The notes beneath the pieces were generated by a model that ran no database searches, was not told the DNA's origin, and worked only from the letters and a program-made list of their open reading frames with translations. The position numbers and the translations under genes were made by a program. Of a stretch of 64,000 nucleotides of DNA, positions 31,484-43,071 are shown in pieces. The stretch comes from Brienomyrus brachyistius (lineage: Eukaryota; Chordata; Actinopteri; Osteoglossiformes; Mormyridae), in assembly GCF_023856365.1 (NCBI RefSeq), contig NW_026042413.1, positions 233,501 through 297,500 of the forward strand, written 5' to 3'. How positions within the stretch are numbered: position 1 is the stretch's first letter; every line of letters begins with the position of its first letter.

Positions 31484-31633
31484 CCATCCATCCATCCATT
31501 TTCCAAACCGCTTATCCTATTGGGTCGCGGGGGGTCCGGAGCCTAATTTAATAATTATTTCAAATATTAATATCCATCCATCCATCCATTTTCCAAACCG
31601 CTTATCCTATTGGGTCGCGGGGGGTCCGGAGCC
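31484..31633 (-). mobile_element. Very short V-SINE tail, duplicated locally
   Basis: A 60-bp 3' end of a V-SINE (31484-31543) flanked by TAATTTAATAATTAT at 31469-31483 and 31544-31558. The whole 90-bp unit then repeats, giving a second SINE tail at 31574-31633. It lies in NITR intron 3. Confidence 0.85.
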
Positions 31634-32761
31634 TAATTTAATAATTATTTCAAATATTAATATAAATTGTTAAAATGCAAAATACTAGAAGTTCATGTTA
31701 AAAATGGACTATTTACAAAACAACTGCTGTAATGTGTTATCGATTTGATCTTTAACTAATGTAATGTAAGCAAATGGGAAATGTGTCTCTATATCATTAT
31801 GCTGAAATCTATCTCTTTGTTACAGGCTTTCAGAAGCTGCTGGATCCTCTTCACTCTGGCTTGCTGATAGTTTTATCTTGCAGCATTATTCTGAACGTTG
31901 CTCTCATTTGTATAAGATGTAAACTGACCTGTACACACTGTGCAGGTACGCTGCCCGGCTTTATGCACTCAGAAGGACAAAATGTAGATTTTAACAAATT
32001 ATAGAAATATAAAATTGTTTTATGATAGATAACATTTTCATATTAAAACCACTCTTGCAGGTAATACAGTTTTAAAATCCATTATTAAATCTCACCTTAT
32101 TTATATAAACCTTTTTGTACTGTAAGATTTACATTTTTGTATTATATCTTTCATATTTTGCAAAATCTATTGAAATATACATGTTGCAATAAGTTGCATA
32201 TCAATAACTTTTATTACCAAGATCTCCTTTATAGCAATTTTATTATATATGATATATGAGAACAAATGACACGTATCCAAACATGCACACTTAAATTGAC
32301 AGAAGTCATTTTTACTTTCATTTTTGAGACAAAAAGGATGTTGATTGCTTGAAAATTCGGAATGTTATCTGACCACGGTATGATACCGTGCGAAATTAAA
32401 TAATATATTGATGTGTTATATATTTTAAACAGATGAAAAGAACAGTGATATATCAAAAGTGGAATGGTCACGCAAGCAAGTATGTAATAAATATTTCAAA
32501 TTACAAATCGTCAGTAAAACAAATGAACCTCAGACTGATTTCCATCCTGGGATCAGCATTTTAAGTGCTATTTGTGAAAATAGGTAATAGCAAACCGATT
32601 TGATCCATCCAATTCTGCCATCTTTGTCTCCACAGTGCCATGACGAGGACACACTGAATTACGCTGCCCTGAACCTTAAGAAGCCAAAACCCAGGAGACA
32701 GAAGAAAGACGGGAATAATGACACTCTGTATTCTGACCTCCGCTACAGAGATTATGAATAA

Positions 32762-33346
32762 AGATGCTTCTCATTCATGTCAGTCACACAGAGTGTTCAG
32801 GGTGTAGCTTTAATAATGTTCAGAGGAGGGCAGGGGAGCCAGTGCTTCTGAGACTGAATCACGGGATTTTACGGAGCACCGGTGCTGAGTTTGGTGTCAG
32901 TGTGTTTGGGGCGCATTTTTACTGGAAGTGCAAATGTTCAAGCCAGACTGGGGGCTGAGGGAGGGGGAGAGGGGAGCCACAGAGATTATTTCTTCATGGC
33001 ATGGGGGGGAATAAGCGGCTTTAATGTTGTGGAAAGGCTGAGTTGCTGCAATCAGTTCTTTGATGTCACACATGCTTACTTGTCTCCCTTGTGTACCATG
33101 CTGAATGGTTTGGGGCAAACGCACAGGGACTGATCGATTATATTAAACAGATGAAAGAAACTGAATGAAAATTTCAAGTGTTCTTAAATTACGTTTTTCA
33201 TTTAATTGTGTGTTCTGGATGTATTTTTGAGTATATACATGTACCTGTATATGTACCTGTATATATACCTGTGTCGTTAATAACGATGTGGATAATTAAG
33301 AAAGAGGAGTTTTGTTTCTTGCTCCCTGTCTTGTTACTTGGCTCAC
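32762..33346. other. NITR 3' flank
   Basis: Likely 3' untranslated sequence and flank. No further exon was recognised. Confidence 0.4.
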
Positions 33347-33457
33347 AAACATACACACACATAGACACACACACAAACATACACAGACACACAAACACAC
33401 ACACACATAGACACACACACACACAAACACACATGCACACATGCACACACACACACT
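33347..33457. repeat. Imperfect (AC)n microsatellite
   Basis: About 110 bp of CA repeats interrupted by AGA and ATG units. Long cysteine/valine open frames on the reverse strand are artefacts of this repeat. Confidence 0.95.
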
Positions 33458-33689
33458 GCTACGGCTCTGTAAGAACACTACCATGCTCTTTTGTGTGAGT
33501 GGGGTGGGGGGTGTTAAATAAGATGAAAATGACAATGGCTGTACTTTTGTTATGTCAGTTGTGTTTCTATAGTCATTGTATCATATTCCACAAGCTTTTT
33601 ATTCTACAAGATGTACAAGCCAGTCAGTGTATTCAGTGGGGTGTTCAGGAGTCATTAGGTTCTGAAAAATGTCTTGCATTTAAAACATA

Positions 33690-33840
33690 ATGTACTTTTG
33701 AATACTTAAGTATTTTTAGATGCAAATACTCCAGTACTTTAACTGAAGTAAAAAATTAACTGAAAAACTTTGAGTATTATTTGACGAGGAGTATCTATAC
33801 TTAACTCAAGTAGTGAAGTTGTGTACTTTGTCCACCTCTG
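33690..33840. mobile_element. hAT-type MITE fragment, right end
   Basis: AT-rich sequence with repeated AAGTA words (ACTTAAGTATTT, CTCAAGTAGTGAAG) ending TTGTCCACCTCTG, the terminal word of a very common fish hAT MITE. The left end is missing. Confidence 0.55.
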
Positions 33841-34785
33841 TCCAAAAGTGACATACAGCTGTAAGCTGTTTGGGTTTGTTTGTCTGCTGAGTGCTTCTCT
33901 GCAGTGCTGCAGATGTTTCCACTGGTTAGATGCAGCTCAGGAAGACTGACCCACTGACTGCACTGTGCTGGACTCACTTTGCAAAGAGTAAAAACCACAC
34001 AGACAGAACAATATCTGCTTCTTGTAAGACCCTGTTTCCTCTCTACCTCACCCAGGTCACGCTTTCAAGTATTCAGCCTAAGTTATTTTATCCAAACAAG
34101 CCACCATTATTATTCATGCAGCTGGACATTTGACTGGAGCACATGATTGCTACATATCACTACTGTACATGGAACGGAATGTACAGTTTTCACAACAGAA
34201 CTTTAGAAAAGCAAAATTCTCATCAGTCCACATCTCTAACCACCACACATCCTAGGGCTCCCATTTATAATGGTACATTTTTGTTTTATTCACATTCTTT
34301 TTCATCACACAGATAAACACCATCCATTAATCTTACAGCATGTATCCTGGTCAGGGTGATGGGGACGACACCACCTATATCGAGTGTGATTTAAGGCCAA
34401 GACCTTAAAAGGGAGAGTCAAGACTGAGGCTTGTTACAAGAGCAGTGGGGCACAAAACAACAAACAACATCATTATGAATGTAAAAGAAATGGATGTATA
34501 TATAAATATAGGGTAATAATAGAAACAAAAAATAAGAATATATTACATACAGAGGAATATTATAGGAATATTAAAATTAACTTATACACAATCCTTAACT
34601 TATACACAATCCTATTGCATGTAACATTATTGCTCATGTGCCAGATATTAGCCTCCCAAAGGAAGCTGCCACACAGGGCATAATGCACTGGCTCAATGCA
34701 ACACTGCACATCAGTGAATAAGGAGGAACAATATTGCAGATCAGCAGCAGATAGAAACTGTATCAGAAGACAGTGAACAGGGGAA
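33841..34785. other. No feature recognised
   Basis: No gene seen. Contains a short direct repeat of ACTTATACACAATCCT at about 34580-34612. Confidence 0.35.
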
Positions 34786-35245
34786 AAGTTCAATGAGCAG
34801 AGTGCAGATTATAAAGCCTGACTGCTGTGGGGCCCAATGACCTGCGGTACCGTTCTGTCACACGCCGGGTGTCTGAGTCTCTTACTGAAGGAGCTGCCCT
34901 TACGGGCCTCCATAGTCTGCTGGGGGGGTGAGAGGTGTCACATAAAATTGATGACAGCCTTGTTATCAGCCTGCTCTCGTCCATCTACTCTACAGTGCCA
35001 AGGGACGCTCCTCCCTGATGATGAGAGGAGTCTAAGCATGTGGACATTTGGGATAATGTGAGTTCAGAACTGGATGGTCAGCTGTACGACTTCCAGTCTG
35101 TAGGCAGACTCATCACCTTCAGTTATGATGGCAAACACAGTAGTATCACCTGCAAAATTCAGGATCTTCACTGGAGCAGCAGTGATTTGTGTAGAAATTG
35201 AAGAGAAGAGGGAGAGCACAGAGCCTGGAGGAGCTCAGTGCTGAG
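34786..35245 (-). mobile_element. LINE ORF2 C-terminal fragment, reverse
   Basis: In reverse, 34984-34790 reads ITRLSSILCDTSHP and ERYRRSLGPTAVRLYN, the C-terminal end of a fish LINE ORF2. The flanking 35040-35230 (for example GGCAAACACAGTAGTATCAC) matches the upstream part of the same LINE type seen at 40.3-40.9 kb. Many stops. Confidence 0.6.
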
Positions 35246-36484
35246 GGTCAGCGTGTCTGATGTGTGCTGTAAGCATACAGATGTCCTGCATTTGTGGAAC
35301 ATTTTGTTTGTGCTGCTGTTTATATGTGTTGTTGACGCTGCAGTCAGTAATTTTCCACTAGCAGTCTCACCTCTGCATTTTACAGGAAGACTGACCGACT
35401 GAGAGCAGGGTGTTTGTGTCTCTCTTCTCAGTGAGCGAAAACCACACAACCATCAGGTCCTCAGCTCAGGCCCACTGCTTCACTAGAAAAACCACAAAGG
35501 GTATTTTTATCTAAAAGTGGGTGAGCAAGTGAGATGTTATTGACAGCATGAATTTGTCTACTAACATTTTAAATTCAAACCTAAAAAGCAGTATGTCCAG
35601 GATGTCAGTAATTACATTTAGTCAGTATGAACAATTTGGGTGCAATAATATAGAATAATGTAGAATTTTGCATAATTCAGTTAATACCAGTAAGATACCG
35701 ATCATTAACACTATAAGGTCATGTTGCTGAATCTCATTGTTAAAGTTAAATGAATCTACGCATTTTTATACACACAAGACTGTGCTTAGTTCATCTTTCA
35801 GTCAAAATCACACAGTGAGGCAAATCTGACCATCTTAATTGTTTTTGCTTGTGTGGAATGGCATCCCATGCAGGCCTGTGCTCTGTGCTTCCTGGGACAG
35901 GTCCCACCCTCTCCAGACCCCGATGAGAATTAGTAGTCGCTGGATAAAAGATTGACAAAAGATAAAAATACAAAAGTCATTCTTGCTGTCTAACCTCTGA
36001 TTACTGCATGACATTTCTGATTTCTGATAACTGATAAGTAGAAAATATGTTTAGTCTCTTGCTTGGTGGTAAGAAAAAAGGAGAACCACAAAGAGCACAG
36101 TCATTTTCAAGGTTATTTCTCACTGGTCAGTGTGAAAGGCTGCGTCATTAATATAACGCCGGGCTCAGCACAGTGACTGCACCTGCGCTGCACTGTAGAA
36201 CACAAGCCAGGCTGCAGACCATCAGCCCTGAAAGTTAAAACAGGACTCGTATGTGTGTCATGTGGTGTTTAATAAAAATTTACAGGACAGAACATAGTGG
36301 ATTCAGTTTCCTTTGCTCTTACACTCCCAGTCCAAAGTGTGGCCACGACTGCTGTCAATGCATCTGTCTCTTTTTTCACCTTAATTTTTCACCTGTGTTA
36401 TTCACCTTAATATCAAAAGGCTCCAAAGCAGTACAGTAATGCAGAACAAATATTGTAACTAACAAGGAAGTGGGGAGGTAATGG
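35246..36484. other. No feature recognised
   Basis: About 1.2 kb with no recognised gene or repeat family. A weak purine-rich region near 36180-36240 shows no coding motif. Confidence 0.35.
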
Positions 36485-37405
36485 ACAGAAGTGTTGGTTT
36501 TTGGTAACTCCACTCCTCTGACCTCCACTGTAATTTTAGGTTCCTTGGAACAATATTGTAAACCAGTCATCACACACCTAGGGGTTAAAGTCGACACCAA
36601 CCTTAAGTTTGACACTCAGATAAGGTTAGTTGTCAAGTCAAGCTTTTTACAATTGAGGCAGTTGGCCAAAATAAAGCCAATTCTTTCTAGGCAGCACTTT
36701 GAGACAGTAATCCACTCTTTTGTCACTACTAGTTTGGACCACTGTAACGCCCTCTATGTTGGGGTTAGAGGCTCCACTATTGTTCACCTCCAGAAGGTTC
36801 AAAATGCTGCCGCACATGGAAATATGAGCATGTCTCCCCCATTTTAGCCTCACTCCACTGGCTGCCCGTACATTTTAGGATTCATTTTAAAATTCTGTTA
36901 TTTGCTTTTAAAGCCCTCAGTGGTCTTGCTCCATCTGACCTCTGTGAGCTGCTTCACCCTTACACCCCCACCCGCTCTCTCAGGTCAGCTGATCAGCTGT
37001 TCCTGACGGTTCCTAAGACTCAGCGTGAGCTTAGAGGGGATCGAGCCTTTGCAGTCGCAGCTCCTAAAATGTGGAATGACTTGCCTTTTCACATTAGAGA
37101 GGAATCCCCTCTGTCCGTTTTTAAATCTCTTCTAATCTCTTCTCCTTCACCTTTGACACATTGTGAGATGTTAATTTTAATAGTAAATCTTATTTTAATC
37201 TTAGCCTTTTCTTTATTAATTAATTGATTTTTTTAAATTTTTATTAATGGCCTTTTACTCACATTGAATGTTTTGGTTTTTATTAAATTTCTTTTACTTC
37301 GTTTTTAAGTGTGTGAATGTTTTTATTTATTCCTTTGTGCAGCACTTTGGTCCATAAGGTTGTTTAAAGTGCTTTTCAAATAAAGAGCTGGATTGGATTA
37401 CATTG
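36485..37405 (+). mobile_element. L2-type LINE, 5'-truncated
   Basis: The open frame 36491-36847 has LGVKVDTNLKFDTQI, LRQLAKIKPILSRQHFE and SLDHCNALYVG, the C-terminal reverse-transcriptase region of L2. It continues in broken frames (LHWLPVHF; LPFHIREE) to a 3' end GTGCTTTTCAAATAAAGAGC with TGGATTGGAT repeats. 5' truncation is the usual LINE insertion product. Confidence 0.8.
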
Positions 37406-37867
37406 GAAGATGGCTCAACAAATCTCTTTCACAGAATGTAAAATTCGACAGAGGGCGCAAGGTGACATTCTGTCAGGGGCCCAGAATTTTTAGCTACACC
37501 TCTGTGTTACTGTGTTTTTTTTGTTCTAGCCATCAATAACTCTGGAGTTGCTATATCGCCACCTGGTGGTGAAAAGATCAGACAAAAATATGTACACATG
37601 TTACCAACAGTTTGAAATTGAAGTGCAGAGTTAACAGGTTTAATTAATCGTCCCCACGGATGCCAGTCATGAAATTTGAGAATTGCAAATTAAAACACAG
37701 GAAAAAATCAGGAACACTACAAGATAAAATATTTAGCAAACACTCAATGTGCATCCAGGGTGACAAGGGACAACTGGAGGATGATATGACAATCTGACAG
37801 TGACATTCACAGCACTTTATATGTTGCCAAAAACAGAAAAGGGGATTAAAATCAAGAATCAGAAATC
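37406..37867. other. No gene; CTCF-like word near 37556
   Basis: Unassigned. CGCCACCTGGTGGTG at about 37556 resembles a CTCF core site, seen only by eye. Confidence 0.3.
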
Positions 37868-37880
37868 ATGTATGAGGGTG

Positions 37881-38155
37881 GGGCTGCTTGGTGGTGCAGT
37901 GATTAGCACTGTTACCTCCCACCACTGGGACTCAGGTTCGAGTCTCCGCCTGGGTCACATGTGTGGGGAGTTTGCATGTTCTCTCTTGCTAAATTGGCCG
38001 TAGGAGTGCATGTGTGTGTGAATGGTGTGTGAATGTGCCTTGCAATGAGCTGCCCCCCCGTCCTGGGTTGTTCCCTGCCTCGTGCACAGATCCTGCCAGG
38101 ATAGGCTCTGGACCCCCCGCGACCCAGTAGCATAAGCGGTTTAGACAATGGATGG
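37881..38155 (+). mobile_element. V-SINE with internal deletion, 13-bp target duplication
   Basis: tRNA-like head (B-box-like GGTTCGAGTCTCC), then the core is cut after GTTTGCATGTTCTC and resumes at GCTAAATTGGCCGTAGG. ATGGATG tail. ATGTATGAGGGTG flanks it at 37868-37880 and 38156-38168. Confidence 0.88.
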
Positions 38156-38168
38156 ATGTATGAGGGTG

Positions 38169-38605
38169 AGTCACAATGACGACAGCTGCTCTGTTGACTT
38201 GGTCCCAGGAGTCGTCAGCGTTGGTCTGCCGGGGCCCCCGTCCTGTCTGTGGAAGCACCCGTCTTGTTGCCTGTTCTCTCTGCCTGGGCCCCCTCTCCTG
38301 CTGCCTCACGTTTGGGTTGAAGTGGCTCCCCAGTGCTTCTGTAAAGCTCTTTGTGTATCTTAGAAAAGGGCTGTATAAATGTAACATTCATTCATTTATT
38401 CAAGGTCCCAGCCAGAAGAGTGCAGTACTACACTGTCCCCCACAGCCTGAATCAGCTGGATGTTATAGGATTAAGACACTTCCTGCATTAGGCCATTTAC
38501 CCTCAGTGTATTTCCATACCCTGACAGGATGGATGACAATACTATGGCCCTAATTTTCAATACACAGTTTTCACAGGAGTCTCACCCTCATCCACATTCT
38601 CTGCA
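38169..38605. other. No feature recognised
   Basis: Unassigned. Includes an L2-like tail word (AAAGGGCTGTATAAATGTAA near 38365) but no coding part. Confidence 0.3.
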
Positions 38606-38609
38606 TTCC

Positions 38610-38837
38610 TTATCTCATGCTTCTTTGCCACCCGCATCTCCTCTGCCTGCTTTGTCTCATTTTCCCACAATTGAAACACCGTCCAATTTGTCTCTGTTTT
38701 AGTTCTACCACATTAGTCCCTGAGCAACCAGTCTGATCCCGTTCCTCTAATTTCAGACGCATCTGGCTTATCTGATTGGGACTGAAGCTGCTGTTACTAG
38801 GAAAACCACATTCGTCCCACTGGGGCAGGTCTGACAC
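38610..38837 (-). pseudogene. Possible retroelement nucleocapsid fragment
   Basis: A 75-codon reverse frame with RCFNCGKMRQSRQRRCG, which resembles a damaged CCHC zinc knuckle (the His position is not conserved), preceded by a charged stretch. It could be the nucleocapsid end of a Gag. No neighbouring gag or pol was recognised, so the call is weak. Confidence 0.3.
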
Positions 38838-38939
38838 CGCGTCCTTCCCATATGTCTCCCATAATTGTTGTACAGAATTTCAGCTGGAGTTCTTTCCCAG
38901 AAGCAAGTAATTTCACTTTAGCACCTGTTCAGTAAAAGT

Positions 38940-39545
38940 CAAGTAGGTCTTTAATGTTATTTTTAACTTTACACAGTTGAGTATAGTACAGTTACAAAAG
39001 AAACTGTTTCCCTCGGACCAAGGTGCTACTTAAATTAACAGAAGACTAACACATACCAACCTAGCAACATACTGTATGGTGCATAATGAGCAAAAACTGT
39101 GCAAACATTGCAGGACAGTGCAAAAAGAGAGGACAACTGACACCAACGAGCACAAACAGCACAGTAAACCCAGTACTGAGAAGGCGCAGTTTGGTTGTCC
39201 AATGAGGTAGCAATAAAAATAAATAAAAGTAACTGTAAACATGGCGACAATAAGATAAAAAATAGTAGTTAAATAATAAAGTGTGTTAATGAGTGTATGT
39301 GTGTGTGGTATCAGATTAGTCCCTGAGAGTTCAGTAGTCTGACGGCATGGGGGATAAAGCTGTTTGAGTCTGGCTGTAAAGGCCCGAATGCTCCGGGACC
39401 TATTTCCAGAAGGCAGGAGGGTGAAACGATAATGTGAGGGGTGGGTGGGGTCATCCACAATGGTGGTGGCTTTGCGGATGCAGTGTGTGGTGTGAATATC
39501 TGTGATGGAGGGGAGAGATATGTTAGGGTTATCTTCTTCTGAAGA
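38940..39545 (-). mobile_element. LINE 3' end, reverse
   Basis: In reverse, IRKATTIVDDPTHPSHYRF and LLPSGNRSRSIRAF mark the C-terminal end of a fish LINE ORF2, followed by its 3' untranslated sequence down to about 38940. It continues upstream at 40346-40915 after an insertion. Confidence 0.65.
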
Positions 39546-40345
39546 TGCGCTGGAAACAAACCAGTCTCTGAACACAGAACAACGCAGACAGCTGTGATGA
39601 CGTTTTACTTGCTGCAAGGTGTAGGGAATCCACTTGCAGAGTCTCCGCAGTTTCAGCAAAATGATGGTTTATTGAACAGCAAAAATAATACAATGTAATA
39701 CAGTGTAGAGACACACCGGGTACTGAAAGGCAGCTCAGATACAAATTGAAGACAGTTCTTCACCCCCCTTTATACCCAAAAAGGCCCTCCCCACCAAGGT
39801 GTTGTGTGTAGGTGTTGTGAGTGAATTTACATATAAAGAGTGACCCCCTGGAGTGTGAGGATCCTGAGACAGGGACGGGACAGGACAGGGTGGAGACTTT
39901 TATGATCATTGTAATTCAATTCTTATCACCTTATCTTATCCTTATCACCATAGTGGTGCCAACTGGAACCCCCATTCTCTCCCTGGCTTCCCCCATGATC
40001 ATAAATTCCTAACATTGTCTGCATTCAAATGATCAACCAAGAACCTTGGGACATTTTTACCACTTTTCCTTACAAAGGGAAGCCCGGTCCTGACCTCGAG
40101 GTGTCAGCCTCTCAGTCGAACTCAGCCAACTTCGAAAGAGTAACTCCCCTCGCAGTGTCTTTTATTGAGGTACACAAACAGGATATGTAACTGACATTGA
40201 ACATTGTTTGTCACCATATATGGGGTGGAAATATTCAAGCGACAGTTCTTGAGACGTGTTATTGCTCAATTAAGATCAAGCTGCGGCAGGGTGTTGTTTC
40301 TAAGCGTCTAGCAAAATGATGATAAAAAAAGTACATATTTCTCTA
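39546..40345. mobile_element. Insertion of unknown type inside the LINE
   Basis: About 800 bp separate two parts of one LINE. No coding motif, terminal repeat or target duplication could be fixed. Confidence 0.35.
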
Positions 40346-40915
40346 ACACGATACTCCCAATGATTTTCTCACCTGTCATCACTATCTGTTGTAGGGACTT
40401 GTGATCTGAGGCGACACAGTTCTCAAAGCAGACCGTGATGCAGCTGCTCAGGGTGCTTTCAACAGTTCCCCAATAGAGTGTGAGAATGGGAGATGGGCTT
40501 TTCTGAGCTTCCGTGGAGAGTAGAGGTGCTGCTGTGCTTTCCTTACTATGGAGCTGATGTTGAAGGACCTGGTGAGATTCTCCGCCAGATGGACAACAAG
40601 GAATCTGGTACTCTCTACGATCTCCACAGATGAGCCATCGATGTGCAGCAGAGAGTGGTCACTCTGTGTTTTGTGTTCTTCTAACGTCAACAACCATCTC
40701 TTTGGTCAACATTCAGAGACAGGTTGTTGGCTCTGCAGCAGTCCGATAGTCATCACACTTCCTCTTTGTATGCTGAGTCACCGTTTTTATTGATGAGACC
40801 CACAACAGTCTTGTCATCTGCCTGATGTTGATGATGGAATTCGAAATGTGCATTGCTGCTCAGTTGTGAGTCATCGGAGTTAACAGCAGTGGGCTGAGCA
40901 TAAAGTCCTGGGTTC
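40346..40915 (-). mobile_element. LINE reverse-transcriptase C-terminal part, reverse
   Basis: The reverse frame 40693-40448 has HSLLHIDGSSVEIVESTRF and RKAQQHLYSPRKLRKAHL, typical of a fish LINE reverse transcriptase after the catalytic block. It pairs with the 3' end at 38940-39545. Confidence 0.65.
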
Positions 40916-40924
40916 CTGCTACAG

Positions 40925-41217
40925 CGTCTGAGCAGTTGCCTTCGTCGCCCATAGCTCCTGCGCAGCCCGAGCAGCCGCCTCCGCTGCCCCCTGCGGCCCC
41001 AGAGCCCGAGCAGCCGCCGCCTGCTTTGCCCGTAGCTCCTGAGCAGCCGCCTCCGCTGCCCCCTGCGGCCCCAGAGCCCACGCCCGAGGCGCTCCCTCCG
41101 CCTCAAATGACTGTGCCCCCTGGGGCTCTTGTTCCTGGCCCCACTCCTGTCCCTGACCCAGCTCCAGACTTTCCTGCCCTAGTCCCCGAGGAGGTCCCGG
41201 ACAGTCTGACCACCGTG
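40925..41217 (+). pseudogene. Proline-rich C-terminal tail of an LTR-retroelement polyprotein
   Basis: The frame 40936-41256 consists of repeats such as APEQPPPLPPAAPEP and APEPEQPPPALP, running straight into an LTR. Fish gypsy-type elements often carry such proline/alanine repeats after the integrase. No integrase is present here, so this is a 5'-truncated scrap. A second, longer one is at 61.4-62.5 kb. Confidence 0.5.
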
Positions 41218-41465
41218 TGTGCCACGCCCCCTGATTATCCACGTGTGCTTCCCTGATCGTACCCAGCTGTGTCCGATTATTTTCAATCAGTCCTGTCTAT
41301 TTGAGTTCATGTCTTACTAGAGTTCAGTGTCCGTCATTGAAGTCCGTCTGCGTGAGATGTTTCCTGCACCCCGTGTTCCTAATAAATCCCCGTATTTCCC
41401 CGTATCCTGCCTGCCTTGCCTGTTTCCTGCCCGTCCGCCGCTCCCGTTAAATGGCGATCGTGACA
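41218..41465 (+). mobile_element. LTR, 5' tip missing
   Basis: Starts within the LTR at GTGTGCCACGCCCCC and ends ATGGCGATCGTGACA. Contains AATAAA near 41380. It is closely similar to the solo LTR in tbxt over the shared part. Confidence 0.75.
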
Positions 41466-41862
41466 CAAGGCACACGCACATCAAGTACCAATGCAGCAAA
41501 TACAGATGAACAATTTAGGAGGAATACTAGTCAAAGGAAGGAAGAAAAGCAGCCCACCCTATCTCATGGTCACGGACACAAACATCAGGGAGTGTTATGA
41601 AGAAGACATCACACTTAACACCATTGGTTTTATGCAGTGAATTACACCAGAGAGAGTTTTTACATTCTAGCTGTGTTACGTAACATTCCTCAGCCTTCAG
41701 GTTTTTTCCACACAATGCACGACATGCAGGGGTGCCAAACAAAACAGCGGAACTGCAGTGTAGCCAATTATTTGTTTCAGTAGTTTTAAGAAAACTAGAA
41801 CATAAAATGTTTGTTTTACTTAGTCCACAAAAGAGTTTTTACCTATCTTAGTGTATTTTACA
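41466..41862. other. No feature recognised
   Basis: Unassigned 400 bp. Confidence 0.3.
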
Positions 41863-42084
41863 TCACATACACTCTCGGTCCGTTGTGGAGTCCATCCCAC
41901 TGTAGTTGGAGAATGCTGCCATCAGTCGCTTGGTGTAGCACTCGCAGGATTTACCAGGCTCCTGTTTAAACTGATGCATCATGCCCCAGTCCATGCGCAG
42001 GAGGACCAGTCTCTGAAGGGCTGTCGCATGGTGAGGCCTGTTCTGCCTGGGGTCCAGCAGGTCACTGGCAATGTCCTTCAACTC
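41863..42084 (-). pseudogene. Endogenous retroelement Gag fragment, downstream half
   Basis: The reverse frame reads KDIASDLLDPRQNRPHHATA, QFKQEPGKSCECYTKRL and FSNYSGMDSTTDRE, matching the Gag relic at 13.9-14.5 kb on the other strand. Interrupted at 42084 by a Rex1 insertion; the upstream half continues at 43072-43360. Confidence 0.62.
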
Positions 42085-43071
42085 ACAGTGGGCTTGCGTT
42101 CATAGTGGGGTACCGCAGGGTTCGATTTTAGGACCACTATTGTTCCTAATTTACATAAATGATATGGATACCAATATATACAGTAAACTGGTGAAATTTG
42201 CAGATGACACCAAGGTGGGTGGTGTAGCAGATACTGAATTAGTGGCTCAGCAGCTACAGCGGGATCTTGATTTAATTAGTGACTGGGCCGATACCTGGCA
42301 GATGAAATTTAACGTCGATAAATATAAGGTACTCCATCTAGGGAGCAGAAATATAAAGTACAGGTATTTCATGGGTGTCACTGAAATAAAGGTAGCTGAT
42401 CATGAGAAAGACCTTGGTGTGTATGTTGATGCTTCCATGTCCCATTCTCGCCAGTGTGGGGAAGCAATAAAAAAGGCCAATAGGATGTTGGGGTATATCT
42501 CCAGGTGTGTGGAGTTTAAGTCAAGGGAGGTAATGCTAAGATTATACAATTCCTTGGTGAGACCTCACCTAGAATATTGTGTGCAGGTTTGGTCACCATA
42601 TCTTAAAAAGGACATTGTGGCCTTAGAAAAGGTGCAGCGTAGGGCCACAAAAATGATTCCTGGTCTTAGAGGAATGTCATACGAGGAACGGTTACTTGAG
42701 CTAAATCTGTTCAGTCTCAAGCAAAGGAGATTGAGGGGGGACATGATCCAGGTATATAAGATTCTAACAGGTTTGGATGCTGTTCAACCAAATAGTTACT
42801 TCAGCATTAGTTTAAATACACGAACTCGTGGCCATAGGTGGAAATTAGCGGGAGAACATTTCAAGCTGGATTTAAGGAAGCACTTCTTTACGCAGCGTGT
42901 AGAGTATGGAATAGTCTTCCTGATAATGTAGTGCAAGCTGAATCCTTGGGTTCCTTTAAATCAGAGCTAGATAAGATTTTAACGACTCTGAGCTATTAGT
43001 TTAGTTCTCCCCAAGCGAGCTTGATGGGCCGAATGGCCTCGTCTCGTTTGTATAGTTCTTATGTTCTTATG
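42085..43071 (+). mobile_element. Rex1-type LINE, 5'-truncated, best preserved copy
   Basis: The open frame (to 42931) carries reverse-transcriptase blocks GVPQGSILGPLLFLIYIND and KFADDTKVGG (the catalytic FADD), then DLISDWADTWQMKFNVDKYK, YNSLVRPHLEYCVQVWSPYL and VQRRATKMIPGLRGMSYEER. A small frameshift precedes the last residues (ESLGSFKSELDKIL). The 3' end has GATGGGCCGAATGGCCTCGT and TTCTTATG repeats. TTCAACTC at 42077-42084 and 43072-43079 is the target duplication. The endonuclease is absent because of 5' truncation. Confidence 0.88.

Larger units (their letters stand above)
28465..32761 (+). pseudogene. Novel immune-type receptor (NITR) with one premature stop
   Basis: Six exons with matching phases: 28465-28498, 28667-29014, 30930-31280, 31826-31945, 32433-32479 and 32636-32761 (341 residues if the stop is ignored). 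Exon 1-2 give a signal peptide and a V domain with Cys38, YYC at 106-108 and J-like FGNGTFVII. The usual core Trp is not seen (VTLFKQ). Exon 3 is a second Ig domain with extra cysteines (ETGSCAGEHSVYWFRH, DAGTYYCAVAMCGEMLFGNG). Exon 4 holds the membrane segment (LLIVLSCSIILNVALICI). Exon 6 holds an ITIM (LNYAAL, Tyr309) and TLYSDL (Tyr332). NITRs are teleost NK-like receptors. TAG at 31265-31267 ends the protein after 239 residues, before the membrane exon; relatives and a neighbouring 57-bp duplicate have a Gln codon there. It may be a pseudogene, a null allele, or a secreted form. The specific NITR member is unassigned. Confidence 0.87.

Noticed and set aside
33198..33535. Long open frames over the CA repeat
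   Set aside because: They are low-complexity translations of (AC)n and (GT)n with Val/Cys or His/Thr runs only.
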